From Georgfuchsia sp049276455 (GTDB taxonomy: Bacteria; Pseudomonadota; Gammaproteobacteria; Burkholderiales; Rhodocyclaceae), in the NCBI GenBank assembly GCA_049276455.1, contig JBASWL010000026.1, positions 62,001 through 126,000 of the forward strand: DNA of 64,000 nucleotides. Direction: 5' to 3'. Made by a program: the position numbers and the translations under genes. The notes under the pieces were generated by a model that saw nothing but the letters and a program-made list of their open reading frames with translations, made no database searches and was not told the origin of the DNA. Below, in pieces: positions 32,819-41,666 of this stretch (position 1 is the stretch's first letter; the number at the start of each line of letters is the position of its first letter).

Positions 32819-34336
32819 TCAGCGCGCTGCGATTTCCGCTTTCGCGGTGGCCCGCGGCACGTCGAGCTTGCCGGCGGCGAGCATTTCCTGCCACACCGCC
32901 AGTGCTGCTTCCTCTATCGGTTCCATGGCGTGCTCGCCATTGGGCTGGATGCTGGCCGCTTGTAGTTGCTTCCAGGGTTCAATGCCGATGCGGGCACAGA
33001 GCAGCACCTCGCAACCGGCCAGTGCCGCGATGGTCTTGTCGAGAATTCTGCTGGTTTCGTCTTCGCCGCAATCTTCCTGACCGCCGCAGTAGCGTCCAGC
33101 CTTGCGATGGCCGACGAACCTGGCAGAGGAGGCATCGACTTCGTAAACAAGAAACTCGGTGGCATGGCCGAAGTGGGTGGCGATCAGCCCCTGCTTCGCC
33201 GCCACCGCCATTAGCACCGGACGGCCAATGGGTTTCTCTACCTCGCGGCGCGGCTGGAAATTGATGACCTGATGCGTAACCACCGCGTGCGCCCGACGGC
33301 GCTTGGCTTCGAGCTCGGCCAGGATGCCGGCACGCACTACGGTACGCCGCTGCATGGCGGCGTCATGGTCGATCTCCATGGCCTCGATCTTGTTGAGAGT
33401 GAATTCCGCGCCACGGTCCTCGCCCAGCAGGCCCACGGCATCGGCGCGGCACTGGCGGCAGTGGCGCATCATTTTCATGTCCCCGGCGCAGGCGTCCTGC
33501 AGCGCCTTGAGCTCGGCGGCAGTGGGCCCGCGTTGCCCATTCAGGCCATAGTAGGTGCCGTGCTCGGGCGCGGAGATCAGCGGCATGACGTTGTGCAGAA
33601 AGGCGCCCTTGGCCTTGACGACCTTCGCCACTTCCAGCAGATGCTGGTCATTGACGCCGGGAATCAGCACGGAATTGATCTTGACCAGGATGCCGCGTGC
33701 TATCAGCATCTTCAGTCCCTTCTGCTGCTGTGCGATGAGGATCGCCGCCGCCTCACGCCCCTTGATGCGCTTTTTGTCCCAGATGATCCAGGGATAGATC
33801 TGCGCGCCGACATCGGGGTCGATGCAGTTGATGGTGATGGTGACGTGGTCAACCTTGAGCCTCGCCAGTTCGTCAACATGCTCGGGCAGCGCCAGGCCGT
33901 TTGTCGACAGGCAAAGCTTGATGTCGGGTGCCAGCCGCGCCAGTTCGCGAAAGGTGGCGAAGGTGCGCTGCGGATTGGCGAGCGGATCGCCGGGGCCGGC
34001 GATGCCCAGCACCGACAACTGCGGAATTGCGGCACCGACGGCGAGGGTCTTTTTCACCGCCTGCTCGGGCGTGAGCAGTTCCGACACCACGCCGGGACGT
34101 GACTCGTTAGAACAATCGTATTTGCGGTTGCAGTAGTTGCACTGGATGTTGCAGGCCGGCGCCACTGCCACATGCATACGGGCGAAATGATGGTGAGCGT
34201 CCTCCGAATAGCAGGGATGATCCTGCACCCGCTGCCGGATTGCCTCGCTCTGCCCCGCCACCTGCTCGGACCCGGCACCGCAACTGCCAGCGCGGCATCC
34301 GCCTGGCCTGACCAACTCCTGCTCGATGTGCGCCAT
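32819..34336 (-). CDS. nifB: nitrogenase cofactor biosynthesis protein NifB
   Basis: 505 residues from ATG 34336 (GGAGGGAG upstream). The radical-SAM motif is A-C-N-I-Q-C-N-Y-C, followed by the further ligands in R-K-Y-D-C-S-N-E-S-R-P-G-V; a second cysteine pair C-R-Q-C lies near residue 295. The C-terminal third is a NifX-type domain (LMAVAAKQGLIATHFGHA). It makes NifB-co, the Fe8S9C core of FeMo-co. Confidence 0.97.
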   Translation of the reverse strand: MAHIEQELVRPGGCRAGSCGAGSEQVAGQSEAIRQRVQDHPCYSEDAHHHFARMHVAVAPACNIQCNYCNRKYDCSNESRPGVVSELLTPEQAVKKTLAVGAAIPQLSVLGIAGPGDPLANPQRTFATFRELARLAPDIKLCLSTNGLALPEHVDELARLKVDHVTITINCIDPDVGAQIYPWIIWDKKRIKGREAAAILIAQQQKGLKMLIARGILVKINSVLIPGVNDQHLLEVAKVVKAKGAFLHNVMPLISAPEHGTYYGLNGQRGPTAAELKALQDACAGDMKMMRHCRQCRADAVGLLGEDRGAEFTLNKIEAMEIDHDAAMQRRTVVRAGILAELEAKRRRAHAVVTHQVINFQPRREVEKPIGRPVLMAVAAKQGLIATHFGHATEFLVYEVDASSARFVGHRKAGRYCGGQEDCGEDETSRILDKTIAALAGCEVLLCARIGIEPWKQLQAASIQPNGEHAMEPIEEAALAVWQEMLAAGKLDVPRATAKAEIAAR

Positions 34337-34375
34337 CTTGATACTCCCTCCTGGCATTGCAGATAACTAGGGAAT

Positions 34376-34392
34376 AGCAACCGCCGTGCCGG
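34376..34392 (-). promoter_or_regulatory. sigma-54 promoter of nifB
   Basis: Minus strand CCGGCACGGCGGTTGCT: GGCACG, four bases, TTGCT. It lies 39 bases upstream of the nifB ATG. Confidence 0.85.
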
Positions 34393-34446
34393 CCCGCGCG
34401 AGCACGCAAGCCATTGGAAACAAAGGAGAGCCAAGCATGAAACGCA

Positions 34447-34462
34447 TGTCGCGATTGCGACA
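34447..34462. promoter_or_regulatory. NifA upstream activator site of nifB
   Basis: TGTCGCGATTGCGACA matches TGT-N10-ACA with strong dyad symmetry. It lies 17 bases beyond the nifA stop and about 55 bases upstream of the nifB -24 box. Confidence 0.8.
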
Positions 34463-34478
34463 ATGCGACGGCGAAACA

Positions 34479-36119
34479 CTACAACTGTTTGACTTCGATA
34501 TTGTATTTCTTCAGCGCATAACCGATCTGGCGCGGTGTCATGTTGAGCAGGCGGGCGGCCTTGGCTTGCACCCAGCCGCAGCGCTCCATCGCAGATATGA
34601 TTTGGTCGCGCTCGCTGCCGGAAGTAGCCAAGCCATCCACACTGTCCACAGTTGGCCCAGATGATTCGACGTAATGATCTTGTTGTGGCACCTTCTCGAC
34701 GGGCCGATTCATCGGCACACCAATGATAGGGAAACAGTTATGTGATCGGGAAGTCTCAAATAATACCGATGAGAAGCACTGACCCTTCTGGCAGCGCATG
34801 TCTACCTCGCGGATCAGGTTGCCGTGCATCATCGTGGCCGCGCGCTCGACGCAATTTTCCAGTTCGCGCACATTGCCCGGCCAACTGCATTGCTGAAGGA
34901 TTTCCAGCGCACCCGGGGTAATCGTGACGTTGCGGCTGTTTTCGCGGTTGAAGCGGTCGAGAAAGAAATCGACCAGCAGCGGAATGTCTTCCTTGCGCTC
35001 ACGCAATGACGGCAGCATGATAGCAACGACATTGAGGCGGAAGTAGAGATCGCCTCGAAACTCCCCCTTCTGCACCATTTCCTCCAGGTTGCGATTGGTC
35101 GCGGCAACAAGCCGGAATTTAGCTTTTAGCGTCTTGTTGCCACCGACGCGCTCGAACTCATGCTCCTGCAGCACGCGCAGGAGCTTCCCCTGAAAGGCTG
35201 GCGAGACATCGCCAATCTCGTCGAGAAACAGTGTGCCGCCGTCGGCGAGTTCGAAGCGCCCCTTGCGTTCGCCGACCGCGCCGGTAAACGCACCTTTCTC
35301 GTGACCGAACAACTCTGATTCGAGCAGGGTTTCCGACAGCGACGCGCAATTGACCTTGACGAACGGCCCCTTGGCGCGCGGTGAAAGGTAATGAATGGCA
35401 TTGGCTATCGCTTCCTTGCCAGTACCTGATTCTCCGCGCAGCAGCACCGTTGCCTGGCTTGGCGCGGCCAGATGCACGTCGGCAAAGACGTCCTTCATTC
35501 GCTTCGAGCGGCCAACGACATTCTCAATGTCATATTTTCCCTGCAACTGCTTTTGCAGGCGGTATTTTTCTTCCATCTGCAACTGCCGCTCCTCGGCGAG
35601 CGCCTGATGCAGCTTCCAGGTCTGCGCCAGCAGGTTGCCGACCAGTGTCAGCAGACGCACATCGCGATCGAAATTGATTGGCCGCTCGCCGCCGGGATGG
35701 CGATCCACCGAGAGCAGTCCAATTACCTCGCGATCATCGCGCAAGGGCACCGCGATGTAGGAGACGCCCTGGCTGCGCGACATGTCGCGCCAGGTACAGT
35801 TGAGAAAGTTCGAATCCTGCGTGATGTCGGGAATAACAACCGGCACGCCGTTCCTTATCACCTTGGCGACGATACCTTCACCGGCGTTGGACAGAACAGT
35901 GTCGGCCGGATTGCCGGCGGCACCAATAATGTGCAGTTCGCTGCCTTCCCGCACCAATCCGACTTGCGCATGCTGCATCTGCAAGTGGCTGAGCAACAGG
36001 TTGAGTACTTGCCTCACGCACTTGCGAAAATCGAGCGATGAGTTGAGAACCTTGCTGATCTGGTAGATCGTGATGAGTTCAAGATCGGCAGTATTGCTAT
36101 TGGCAGTCGTCGGCATCAT
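34479..36119 (-). CDS. nifA: sigma-54-dependent nif activator NifA, oxygen-sensitive type
   Basis: 546 residues from ATG 36119. GAF domain (about 15-175), AAA+ domain with the Walker A GESGTGKE and the sigma-54 contact loop GAFTGA, then C-x11-C-x19-C-x4-C around C-S-W-P-G-N-V-R-E-L-E-N-C to C-Q-K-G-Q-C, and a C-terminal Fis-type helix-turn-helix (AAARLLNMTPRQIGYALKKY). The cysteine set marks NifA that senses oxygen or iron itself. A TTG at 36170 would add 17 residues. No nifL is present. It lies upstream of nifB. Confidence 0.95.
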   Translation of the reverse strand: MMPTTANSNTADLELITIYQISKVLNSSLDFRKCVRQVLNLLLSHLQMQHAQVGLVREGSELHIIGAAGNPADTVLSNAGEGIVAKVIRNGVPVVIPDITQDSNFLNCTWRDMSRSQGVSYIAVPLRDDREVIGLLSVDRHPGGERPINFDRDVRLLTLVGNLLAQTWKLHQALAEERQLQMEEKYRLQKQLQGKYDIENVVGRSKRMKDVFADVHLAAPSQATVLLRGESGTGKEAIANAIHYLSPRAKGPFVKVNCASLSETLLESELFGHEKGAFTGAVGERKGRFELADGGTLFLDEIGDVSPAFQGKLLRVLQEHEFERVGGNKTLKAKFRLVAATNRNLEEMVQKGEFRGDLYFRLNVVAIMLPSLRERKEDIPLLVDFFLDRFNRENSRNVTITPGALEILQQCSWPGNVRELENCVERAATMMHGNLIREVDMRCQKGQCFSSVLFETSRSHNCFPIIGVPMNRPVEKVPQQDHYVESSGPTVDSVDGLATSGSERDQIISAMERCGWVQAKAARLLNMTPRQIGYALKKYNIEVKQL

Positions 36120-36627
36120 GGTTCCGGCTTTGGCCGGCAGTTGGGTCTTCTTACCAAAAGCAGATTTCAAGCCAGACTCAACGCGCGCCAGAGTTATTCC
36201 GCAATCCCGATCATGATCATCACGGGCTCTCTCTCACGTTTTCCCACAAACTTGTCGGGTATGCCAATTTTCTGGTTAGTTGCGGGAGTTCAGGCTTCCG
36301 GGAAGTGAGGAGCCGCCACCGGCAGTGGTGTTTACCTATTTTGTGGCTTGCCACTGACAGCTTGAGGATCATAAAGCTGCCATCTTACTTGCTAATGTCA
36401 TTAGGCTGCTTTGGGCACGGTGCTGACCGTAAGCTACCATTCTTCATCAAGCAGAAACCGGCCAGAAGCGTTCAGTCGAAGCGTCGAACCCATTTTTTTA
36501 AAGTACCCCGATAAGGCCTAATTGGTATGATGCCCATTTACGCCATATGGCTATTCTGATAAAACATTGGCTGCAAAAGTTTTCGATGATGTAGTAAGTC
36601 CATAAAAAACAAGGTTAGGGAGAAATT
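36120..36627. other. nifA upstream region, no gene seen
   Basis: About 500 bases between divergent nifA and the NHL-repeat lipoprotein gene. I see no convincing -24/-12 element or TGT-N10-ACA site for nifA, so its promoter may be of another type. A GGGAG ribosome site for the lipoprotein lies at the right end. Sequence becomes AT-richer toward 36500. Confidence 0.5.
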
Positions 36628-38928
36628 ATGCTTGGTAGTCACAGCTTTTCCATCATTGAACGAAAGTGGATTTTCGTTCTGAATATGCTGTTTGCCGCAG
36701 TGATATTGGCGGGCTGTGGTGGGGGCGGAGGAGGAGGTGGTGGTGATGGTGGGCAAGGAGATACAAACTCAACGCCAACTGCCTCCCCCAGGGCTTTCGC
36801 AATTGATGTGGCAATTTCTAATCTAGTCAGGAATGGGTTCGATGCTCCATTCAAATTGACTGGCAGCTTTTCCAACTCCATCCAAGCAAAAACTTATAGC
36901 GTAACTGGGCAAGGGACGCTCTCATGGGTTTCGGCCATTACTGCAAAATTTGAAGGTGTTTCGGTTCTCGATGCCTCAGGAGTGATGAATGGATCGGAAA
37001 CTGTCGCCGGGCAGACAATTTCCGTATTGTCTACTGCCCACCAATATTTCAGAAGCGACAATTTTTATCCAGTAGGTCAGATAGATGACTCAAATAACTA
37101 CTATGTCGTCACCTCGTTCTCTGGCTGGCCATCGGGTGCCAAAGTTGGGGATTCTGGATCACTTGGGACTGTGACGATCTACGCTGATTACACCAAACAA
37201 TTGAAATATGGGGATCAGCAATGGAATTACACGATTGAGCCTGACAGTGCAGATACTGCGATCTTTGCATGGACAACTGCCGAAACAGATACAGATGGCT
37301 ACCAATCCATACAAACGGATCGATACCGAATTACTTTTACAGGCGGGATAACATTTATATCCACATCGTTTAGTGATTCGGATGCCGGTTCGCTAACGGT
37401 TACCGCTACATCCGTACAAACACCAGGAAAAACTCCTGCCCTAGCACCTTGGGTGTTACCGCGAACAGTGGGCGGTTCAATCACCGGACTTACCGGAATC
37501 GGATTGACCCTGGAGTCTAATTCCCAGACCCTAAGTGTGTCAGCCAATGCGTCTTATTTCATATTTACAAGTATTCTTGCTACCGGAACCGCATATAACG
37601 TCACGGTGGTAAATCAGCCGTTCGGGCTCAATTGCACGGTATCCAACGGAACGGGAACAATGGGAACTGAAGGGGTGCAGGATGTGGCGGTAACTTGTAT
37701 TCCGCCTCCCCAAGGGCTAGGCGGATCAATCGTTGGGTTAAACTCAAACGGACTGGTGTTGGTCAATGGTACGGACAGCGTAAGTCCTCAGGCAAATAAC
37801 GTTTCGTTTGAATTCGCAAACTCTGTGGCATACGGTACCACTTACAACGTTATCGTACAAACTCAACCGTTTGGGCAGAGCTGTAGCGTGTCCAATGGGT
37901 CTGGCACAGGTGGTTCGGCGCCGATTACCATGACAGTTACCTGCGTTTCAACGCCTCCAATGACCGCAAGTACTTTCGCAGGTAACGGCCAATATGGATC
38001 AACCGATGGCCCTGGTGCAACGGCAAGTTTTTTCTTCCCCAGGGGCATTGCTGTGGATAGCGTGGGGAATGTCTATGTAGGCGAGCCCGTTAAAATTCGC
38101 AAAATTACGCCTGCCGGAATCGTGAGCACACTGGCCGGAAGTGGGCAAATCGGCTCAACCGATGGCTCAGGTAGTTCTGCAAGCTTTAATGGCGTCGATG
38201 GTCTGGCCGTGGATAGTTCTGGCAATCTCTACGTAGCGGATGCCGGCAACAATTTGATCCGCAAAATCACAGCAGATGGAAATGTAAGTACATTTGCAGG
38301 AAGTGGTCAAACTGGCGCAGCCAACGGCCCAAGTACAGCCGCAAGTTTTAACGTGCCTAGAGGGATTGCTGTAGACGGTGCGGGAAATGTCTATGTGGCG
38401 GATGCCGGCAACAATTTGATCCGCAAAATAGCGTCAGATGGCAATGTGAGTACGTTTGCCGGAAGTGGACAAACCGGAGCAGCCAATGGCCCAAGTGCGA
38501 CGGCAAGCTTCAACTATCCCACGGGAATTGCAGTGGACGGCACAGGGAATGTTTATGTCGCTGACGCAGGAAATAAAATGATTCGCAAAGTCATGCCCGA
38601 TGGCAATGTGGCTACGCTTGCAGGAACGGGCCAACTCGGCGCAACAAATGGCCCTGGTGATACTGCAAGCTTTGGCCAGTCACTAGGTGTCGCAGTAGAT
38701 AGCGCGGGAACTGTCTATGTGGCGGACAGCAACAATAACAGGATTCGTAAGATATCCGTCGCGGGCTTGGTAACCACACTGGCGGGAACTGGGGAGACAG
38801 GGGCAACTAATGGACCAGACAACGCAGCAACCTTTTGGCAACCCTACAGTGTGAGCTTGGATAGTGCAGGGAATGTCTACGTGGTTGATGCCAGCAACGT
38901 CTTAATAAGGAAAATAAGTGCTCAATAG
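36628..38928 (+). CDS. NHL-repeat lipoprotein with poly-glycine linker
   Basis: 766 residues. A lipoprotein signal ends in V-I-L-A-G-C, directly followed by a run of glycines. The middle has two copies of a beta-rich unit (GGSITGLTGIGLTLESNSQT and GGSIVGLNSNGLVLVNGTDS, each ending in Q-P-F-G-x-x-C-x-V-S-N-G). The C-terminal 320 residues hold six NHL-type repeats with the unit A-V-D-S-x-G-N-V-Y-V-A-D-x-x-N-N-x-I-R-K-I, which should form a beta-propeller. It probably sits on the outer membrane facing out or in the periplasm; ligand unknown. Confidence 0.88.
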   Translation: MLGSHSFSIIERKWIFVLNMLFAAVILAGCGGGGGGGGGDGGQGDTNSTPTASPRAFAIDVAISNLVRNGFDAPFKLTGSFSNSIQAKTYSVTGQGTLSWVSAITAKFEGVSVLDASGVMNGSETVAGQTISVLSTAHQYFRSDNFYPVGQIDDSNNYYVVTSFSGWPSGAKVGDSGSLGTVTIYADYTKQLKYGDQQWNYTIEPDSADTAIFAWTTAETDTDGYQSIQTDRYRITFTGGITFISTSFSDSDAGSLTVTATSVQTPGKTPALAPWVLPRTVGGSITGLTGIGLTLESNSQTLSVSANASYFIFTSILATGTAYNVTVVNQPFGLNCTVSNGTGTMGTEGVQDVAVTCIPPPQGLGGSIVGLNSNGLVLVNGTDSVSPQANNVSFEFANSVAYGTTYNVIVQTQPFGQSCSVSNGSGTGGSAPITMTVTCVSTPPMTASTFAGNGQYGSTDGPGATASFFFPRGIAVDSVGNVYVGEPVKIRKITPAGIVSTLAGSGQIGSTDGSGSSASFNGVDGLAVDSSGNLYVADAGNNLIRKITADGNVSTFAGSGQTGAANGPSTAASFNVPRGIAVDGAGNVYVADAGNNLIRKIASDGNVSTFAGSGQTGAANGPSATASFNYPTGIAVDGTGNVYVADAGNKMIRKVMPDGNVATLAGTGQLGATNGPGDTASFGQSLGVAVDSAGTVYVADSNNNRIRKISVAGLVTTLAGTGETGATNGPDNAATFWQPYSVSLDSAGNVYVVDASNVLIRKISAQ

Positions 38929-39367
38929 TTGATTCTGAAAAGCTATTGCTGCGTCTGCGATACGGGAAACTCCATGACCGCTGCGGGCACAAAGCTGACG
39001 TGCGTGGTAGCGTAGGCACTGAGCGGTGCGGCACAGGAAATTCCGGGTGAAGCCCGATTGTTGCAGGCCACGGTAAGCCGATCCTGACACCGGATCGGTG
39101 CAACTCTCGGGATAATCGCAGGTGTAACGCCCTGTCGCCGCTCAAATTCAGAATACAGCTACCGTAATTTACCTGCCCGATCGGTCATTTGGCACCCAAC
39201 TGGCTCATCTCTTGCACCACTGTTGTCCATATATCTTAAAAAAGTACAATCTTGGCAGCTTGAATCAGACACAATTGTGTCCCTTTAACCAGTTAAGCAT
39301 GAAGACGCCATCGCTTCAACGATTGACGGGTATCTCACCACAATGAATCAACCGGCTCTATAAGTTT
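38929..39367. other. intergenic stretch, no gene seen
   Basis: About 440 bases. Several short frames exist on the minus strand (around 38902-39145) but none has a plausible start, ribosome site and protein-like composition together. An inverted repeat GATCCTGACACCGGATC occurs near 39078-39094. Could contain a decayed gene I do not recognise. Confidence 0.4.
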
Positions 39368-39892
39368 ATGAAGCTCCTGATCAAAGCGCTCGCCTTCGCG
39401 GCAGACAAACACCGCAACCAGCGCCGCAAGGATGCTGAAGCATCGCCCTACATCAACCATCCCATCGCATTGGCGAATGTTTTGGCGAGCGAAGGCGGTG
39501 TTGAGGACGAGCGGGTTCTCATCGCAGCCATCCTGCACGACACCATTGAAGATACTGAAACAACGGAGCAGGAACTGACCAGGGAGTTTGGGCAGGAGGT
39601 CACTGGCATCGTCCTGGAAGTGACTGACGACAAGTCCTTACCCAAAGCTGAACGCAAGCGGCTTCAAGTGGTACATGCATCCTCAATCAGCCGCCGAGCC
39701 AAGCTGGTGAAGCTGGCCGACAAGATTTGCAACCTCAGAGACGTTGTCGCCAGCCCGCCTGCTGACTGGCCCATCGAACGAAAGCAGGAATACTTTGACT
39801 GGGCGAAGGCGGTTGTCGATGAATTCCGAGGTGTGCATCCAGAGCTTGAGCGTGCGTTCAATGAAGCCTATCTGGCGCGCCCAACGAAATGA
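39368..39892 (+). CDS. HD-domain hydrolase, small alarmone/SpoT-type
   Basis: 174 residues with the HD signature Y-I-N-H-P-I-A-L-A and I-L-H-D-T-I-E-D-T-E-T-T, and K-L-A-D-K-I-C-N-L-R-D. This is the pattern of the hydrolase half of RelA/SpoT and of stand-alone small alarmone hydrolases, which cleave (p)ppGpp using Mn2+. No synthetase or ACT/TGS domain follows. The next frame, a peptidase remnant, overlaps its stop codon. Confidence 0.85.
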   Translation: MKLLIKALAFAADKHRNQRRKDAEASPYINHPIALANVLASEGGVEDERVLIAAILHDTIEDTETTEQELTREFGQEVTGIVLEVTDDKSLPKAERKRLQVVHASSISRRAKLVKLADKICNLRDVVASPPADWPIERKQEYFDWAKAVVDEFRGVHPELERAFNEAYLARPTK

Positions 39893-40017
39893 TGCGGGAG
39901 ATACACAACCGGATGCCTGCGATTGTATGGCCGAGGGACTATGAGCATTGGCTTGATCCTGGTCTGGGCGATGTCGAGAAGATCCATACGATTTTTGAAT
40001 ATTTCTTTCGCTTCTGA
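39892..40017 (+). pseudogene. C-terminal remnant of an SOS response-associated peptidase (SRAP/YedK)
   Basis: 41 codons ending in TGA at 40015-40017. I-H-N-R-M-P-A-I-V-W-P-R-D-Y-E-H-W-L-D-P matches the conserved C-terminal block of SRAP proteins, which cross-link to abasic sites. The catalytic N-terminal cysteine part is absent and replaced by the HD gene. Confidence 0.72.
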
Positions 40018-40048
40018 GGCGAGCCTGCAATATTTCACTGCGCTCGCC

Positions 40049-40465
40049 TCAGACTTCCTCCGCCGGCACCATCACCATCCACGACACGCCAAAGCGGTCG
40101 GCCACCATGCCGAAGCTGGTTGCGAAGAAAGTCTTGCCCAGCGGCATGTGCACCTTGCCGCCCGCCGCCAGTGCATCGAAGCGCTGCCGGGCTTCCGCTT
40201 CGCTGGACACTTGCAACGACAGCGAGAAGCCCTGGAAGTCGGGATGGCCCATGCAATCGTCTGACATCATGATCGAGCCATCGCCGATGCGCAGACTCGC
40301 ATGCATCACCTTGTTGTCGAAGCCGGCGTGTGTGCCCGGCGGCATCGGTTCGGGGCTCTCCTTGTAGCGCATCAGCATCTCGACTTCGGCGCCGAGCGCC
40401 TTGCGATAGAACTCGATCGCCTCTTCGCAGCAACCGTCAAAAAACAGATAGGGTTGGACTGGCAT
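40049..40465 (-). CDS. VOC-family (PhnB/glyoxalase-like) protein
   Basis: 138 residues from ATG 40465 (AAGGAG at 7 bases). YLFFDGCCEEAIEFYRKALG, H-A-S-L-R-I-G-D-G-S-I-M-M-S-D and GMVADRFGVSWMVM are typical of the PhnB-like vicinal oxygen chelate family. Substrate unknown. First gene after another VOC gene and an AHSA1 gene reading the same way. Confidence 0.88.
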   Translation of the reverse strand: MPVQPYLFFDGCCEEAIEFYRKALGAEVEMLMRYKESPEPMPPGTHAGFDNKVMHASLRIGDGSIMMSDDCMGHPDFQGFSLSLQVSSEAEARQRFDALAAGGKVHMPLGKTFFATSFGMVADRFGVSWMVMVPAEEV

Positions 40466-40485
40466 GATTGTCTCCTTGGTCAATA

Positions 40486-40881
40486 TCACTGCATCGAGTG
40501 CAGGCCGATCATGTTGCCTTCGGTGTCGACCACCAGCGCGATGAAACCGTACTGGCCGATGGACATCTTTGGCTTCTCGATGCGGCCCCCTGCCTTCTCG
40601 ACTTTCACCGCCTCGACGGCGCAGTCCGCGCACATGAAGTACACGATCACGCTATGCCCGCCCGCATCAAGACCCGGCATCTTCACCAGTGCCCCGGTAA
40701 TGCCCATGGCGTTCTGATGCATGGGGAATGCCCACATCTCCATGCCCGGCGGCTGCCCCGGCCCCTTCAGCCTGGTGAATTGCGTGCCGAATACGGACTC
40801 GTAAAAGGATTTGGCCCGCTTCATATCATTCACATAGATTTCGAACCAACCCACGGGATTGGTGACAGTGCTTTCATTCAT
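40486..40881 (-). CDS. VOC-family protein
   Basis: 131 residues. V-G-W-F-E-I-Y-V-N-D-M-K-R-A-K-S-F-Y opens a glyoxalase/bleomycin-resistance type fold, with G-x-I-A-L-V-V-D-T-E-G-N-M-I-G-L-H-S at the end. Function unknown; related to proteins annotated as lactoylglutathione lyase-like. It lies 20 bases upstream of the PhnB-like gene. Confidence 0.88.
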   Translation of the reverse strand: MNESTVTNPVGWFEIYVNDMKRAKSFYESVFGTQFTRLKGPGQPPGMEMWAFPMHQNAMGITGALVKMPGLDAGGHSVIVYFMCADCAVEAVKVEKAGGRIEKPKMSIGQYGFIALVVDTEGNMIGLHSMQ

Positions 40882-40909
40882 GACAATATCCTTTCAACGG
40901 ATAGGGGCT

Positions 40910-41356
40910 TCAATCGGGAATCTCAGGCTCGACCAGCCTTGTCAAGTGGTCGAGCGACTCCTGCCAGCCGAGGTAGCAGAACTCCGGCGGAATCGCCTCG
41001 GGAATACCTTCCTGTACGGCGTTGAGCTCCGTCCCGCAGGCGACCGCACGCAGCGTAATCGTCGTCACCATCTCGCCCGGCAGATTCGCATCATCGAACT
41101 TATCTGTATAGCGGATGCGCTCGCCCGGCACCAGTTCGAGATAGGTGCCGCCGAAGGAGTGGCCTTTGCCGGTGCTGAAATTACGGAACGCCATCCTGAA
41201 GCTGCCGCCGACCCTGGCATGCAGATGGTCAACCTTGCAGGTAAAGCCGTTGGGCGGCAACCAGCGGGCCACCGCATCGGCATCGAGGAAGGCGCGATAG
41301 ACCTTCTCGGGCTTGGCGCGCAACACGCGGTGAAGCTTGACAGTGCCAGTGGGCAT
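40910..41356 (-). CDS. SRPBCC/AHSA1-domain protein
   Basis: 148 residues. The pattern V-Y-R-A-F-L-D-A-D-A-V-A-R-W-L-P-P-N-G-F and G-T-Y-L-E-L-V-P-G-E-R-I-R-Y-T-D and G-W-Q-E-S-L-D-H-L are those of the AHSA1 (Aha1-like) branch of START/Bet v1 folds, which bind hydrophobic ligands. It is probably co-transcribed with the two VOC genes downstream. Specific ligand unknown. Confidence 0.87.
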   Translation of the reverse strand: MPTGTVKLHRVLRAKPEKVYRAFLDADAVARWLPPNGFTCKVDHLHARVGGSFRMAFRNFSTGKGHSFGGTYLELVPGERIRYTDKFDDANLPGEMVTTITLRAVACGTELNAVQEGIPEAIPPEFCYLGWQESLDHLTRLVEPEIPD

Positions 41357-41520
41357 GGGAGTCTCCTTTTATTTTCCATTGGGGGTAATGCTTTTATAGT
41401 CGAACGATCGCCGCCGTGTTCGACAAGAGCCCAATTTTTTTGGCGGCGTGCCCTAATCTACTTCCAATTGGGACGCCGTCAGTCCTGACCGTAATCCACA
41501 ATTTAAGGGAGCTTGGGTCC

Positions 41521-41631
41521 ATGTCCACAGCAACGGTCACGTCAAATACGTTCAAACCGTTGCCGACAACCGCAAGACTGACAACTTGCTGTCATTGCCT
41601 CAGAAATGAGGTCGCAGCGATTGGTCTTTGA
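41521..41631 (+). CDS. possible small protein of 36 residues with own terminator
   Basis: ATG 41521 has GGGAG 9 bases upstream and the frame ends just 4 bases before a strong hairpin terminator. The peptide is polar with a C-C-H-C cluster (T-T-C-C-H-C-L-R-N-E). No family is recognised. It may be a small protein or only the unused frame of a small RNA. Confidence 0.35.
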   Translation: MSTATVTSNTFKPLPTTARLTTCCHCLRNEVAAIGL

Positions 41632-41635
41632 CCGC

Positions 41636-41666
41636 GCAGATGCCTAGCTCGGCATCTGCGTCTTTT
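41636..41666 (+). terminator. rho-independent terminator
   Basis: GCAGATGCC and GGCATCTGC form a perfect nine-base stem with a six-base loop, followed by GTCTTTT. It reads on the plus strand, implying a transcript from the 41400-41630 region. Confidence 0.8.

Noticed and set aside
38902..39145. Minus-strand frames after the NHL gene
   Set aside because: No start with ribosome site, and unusual composition; cannot be told from chance.
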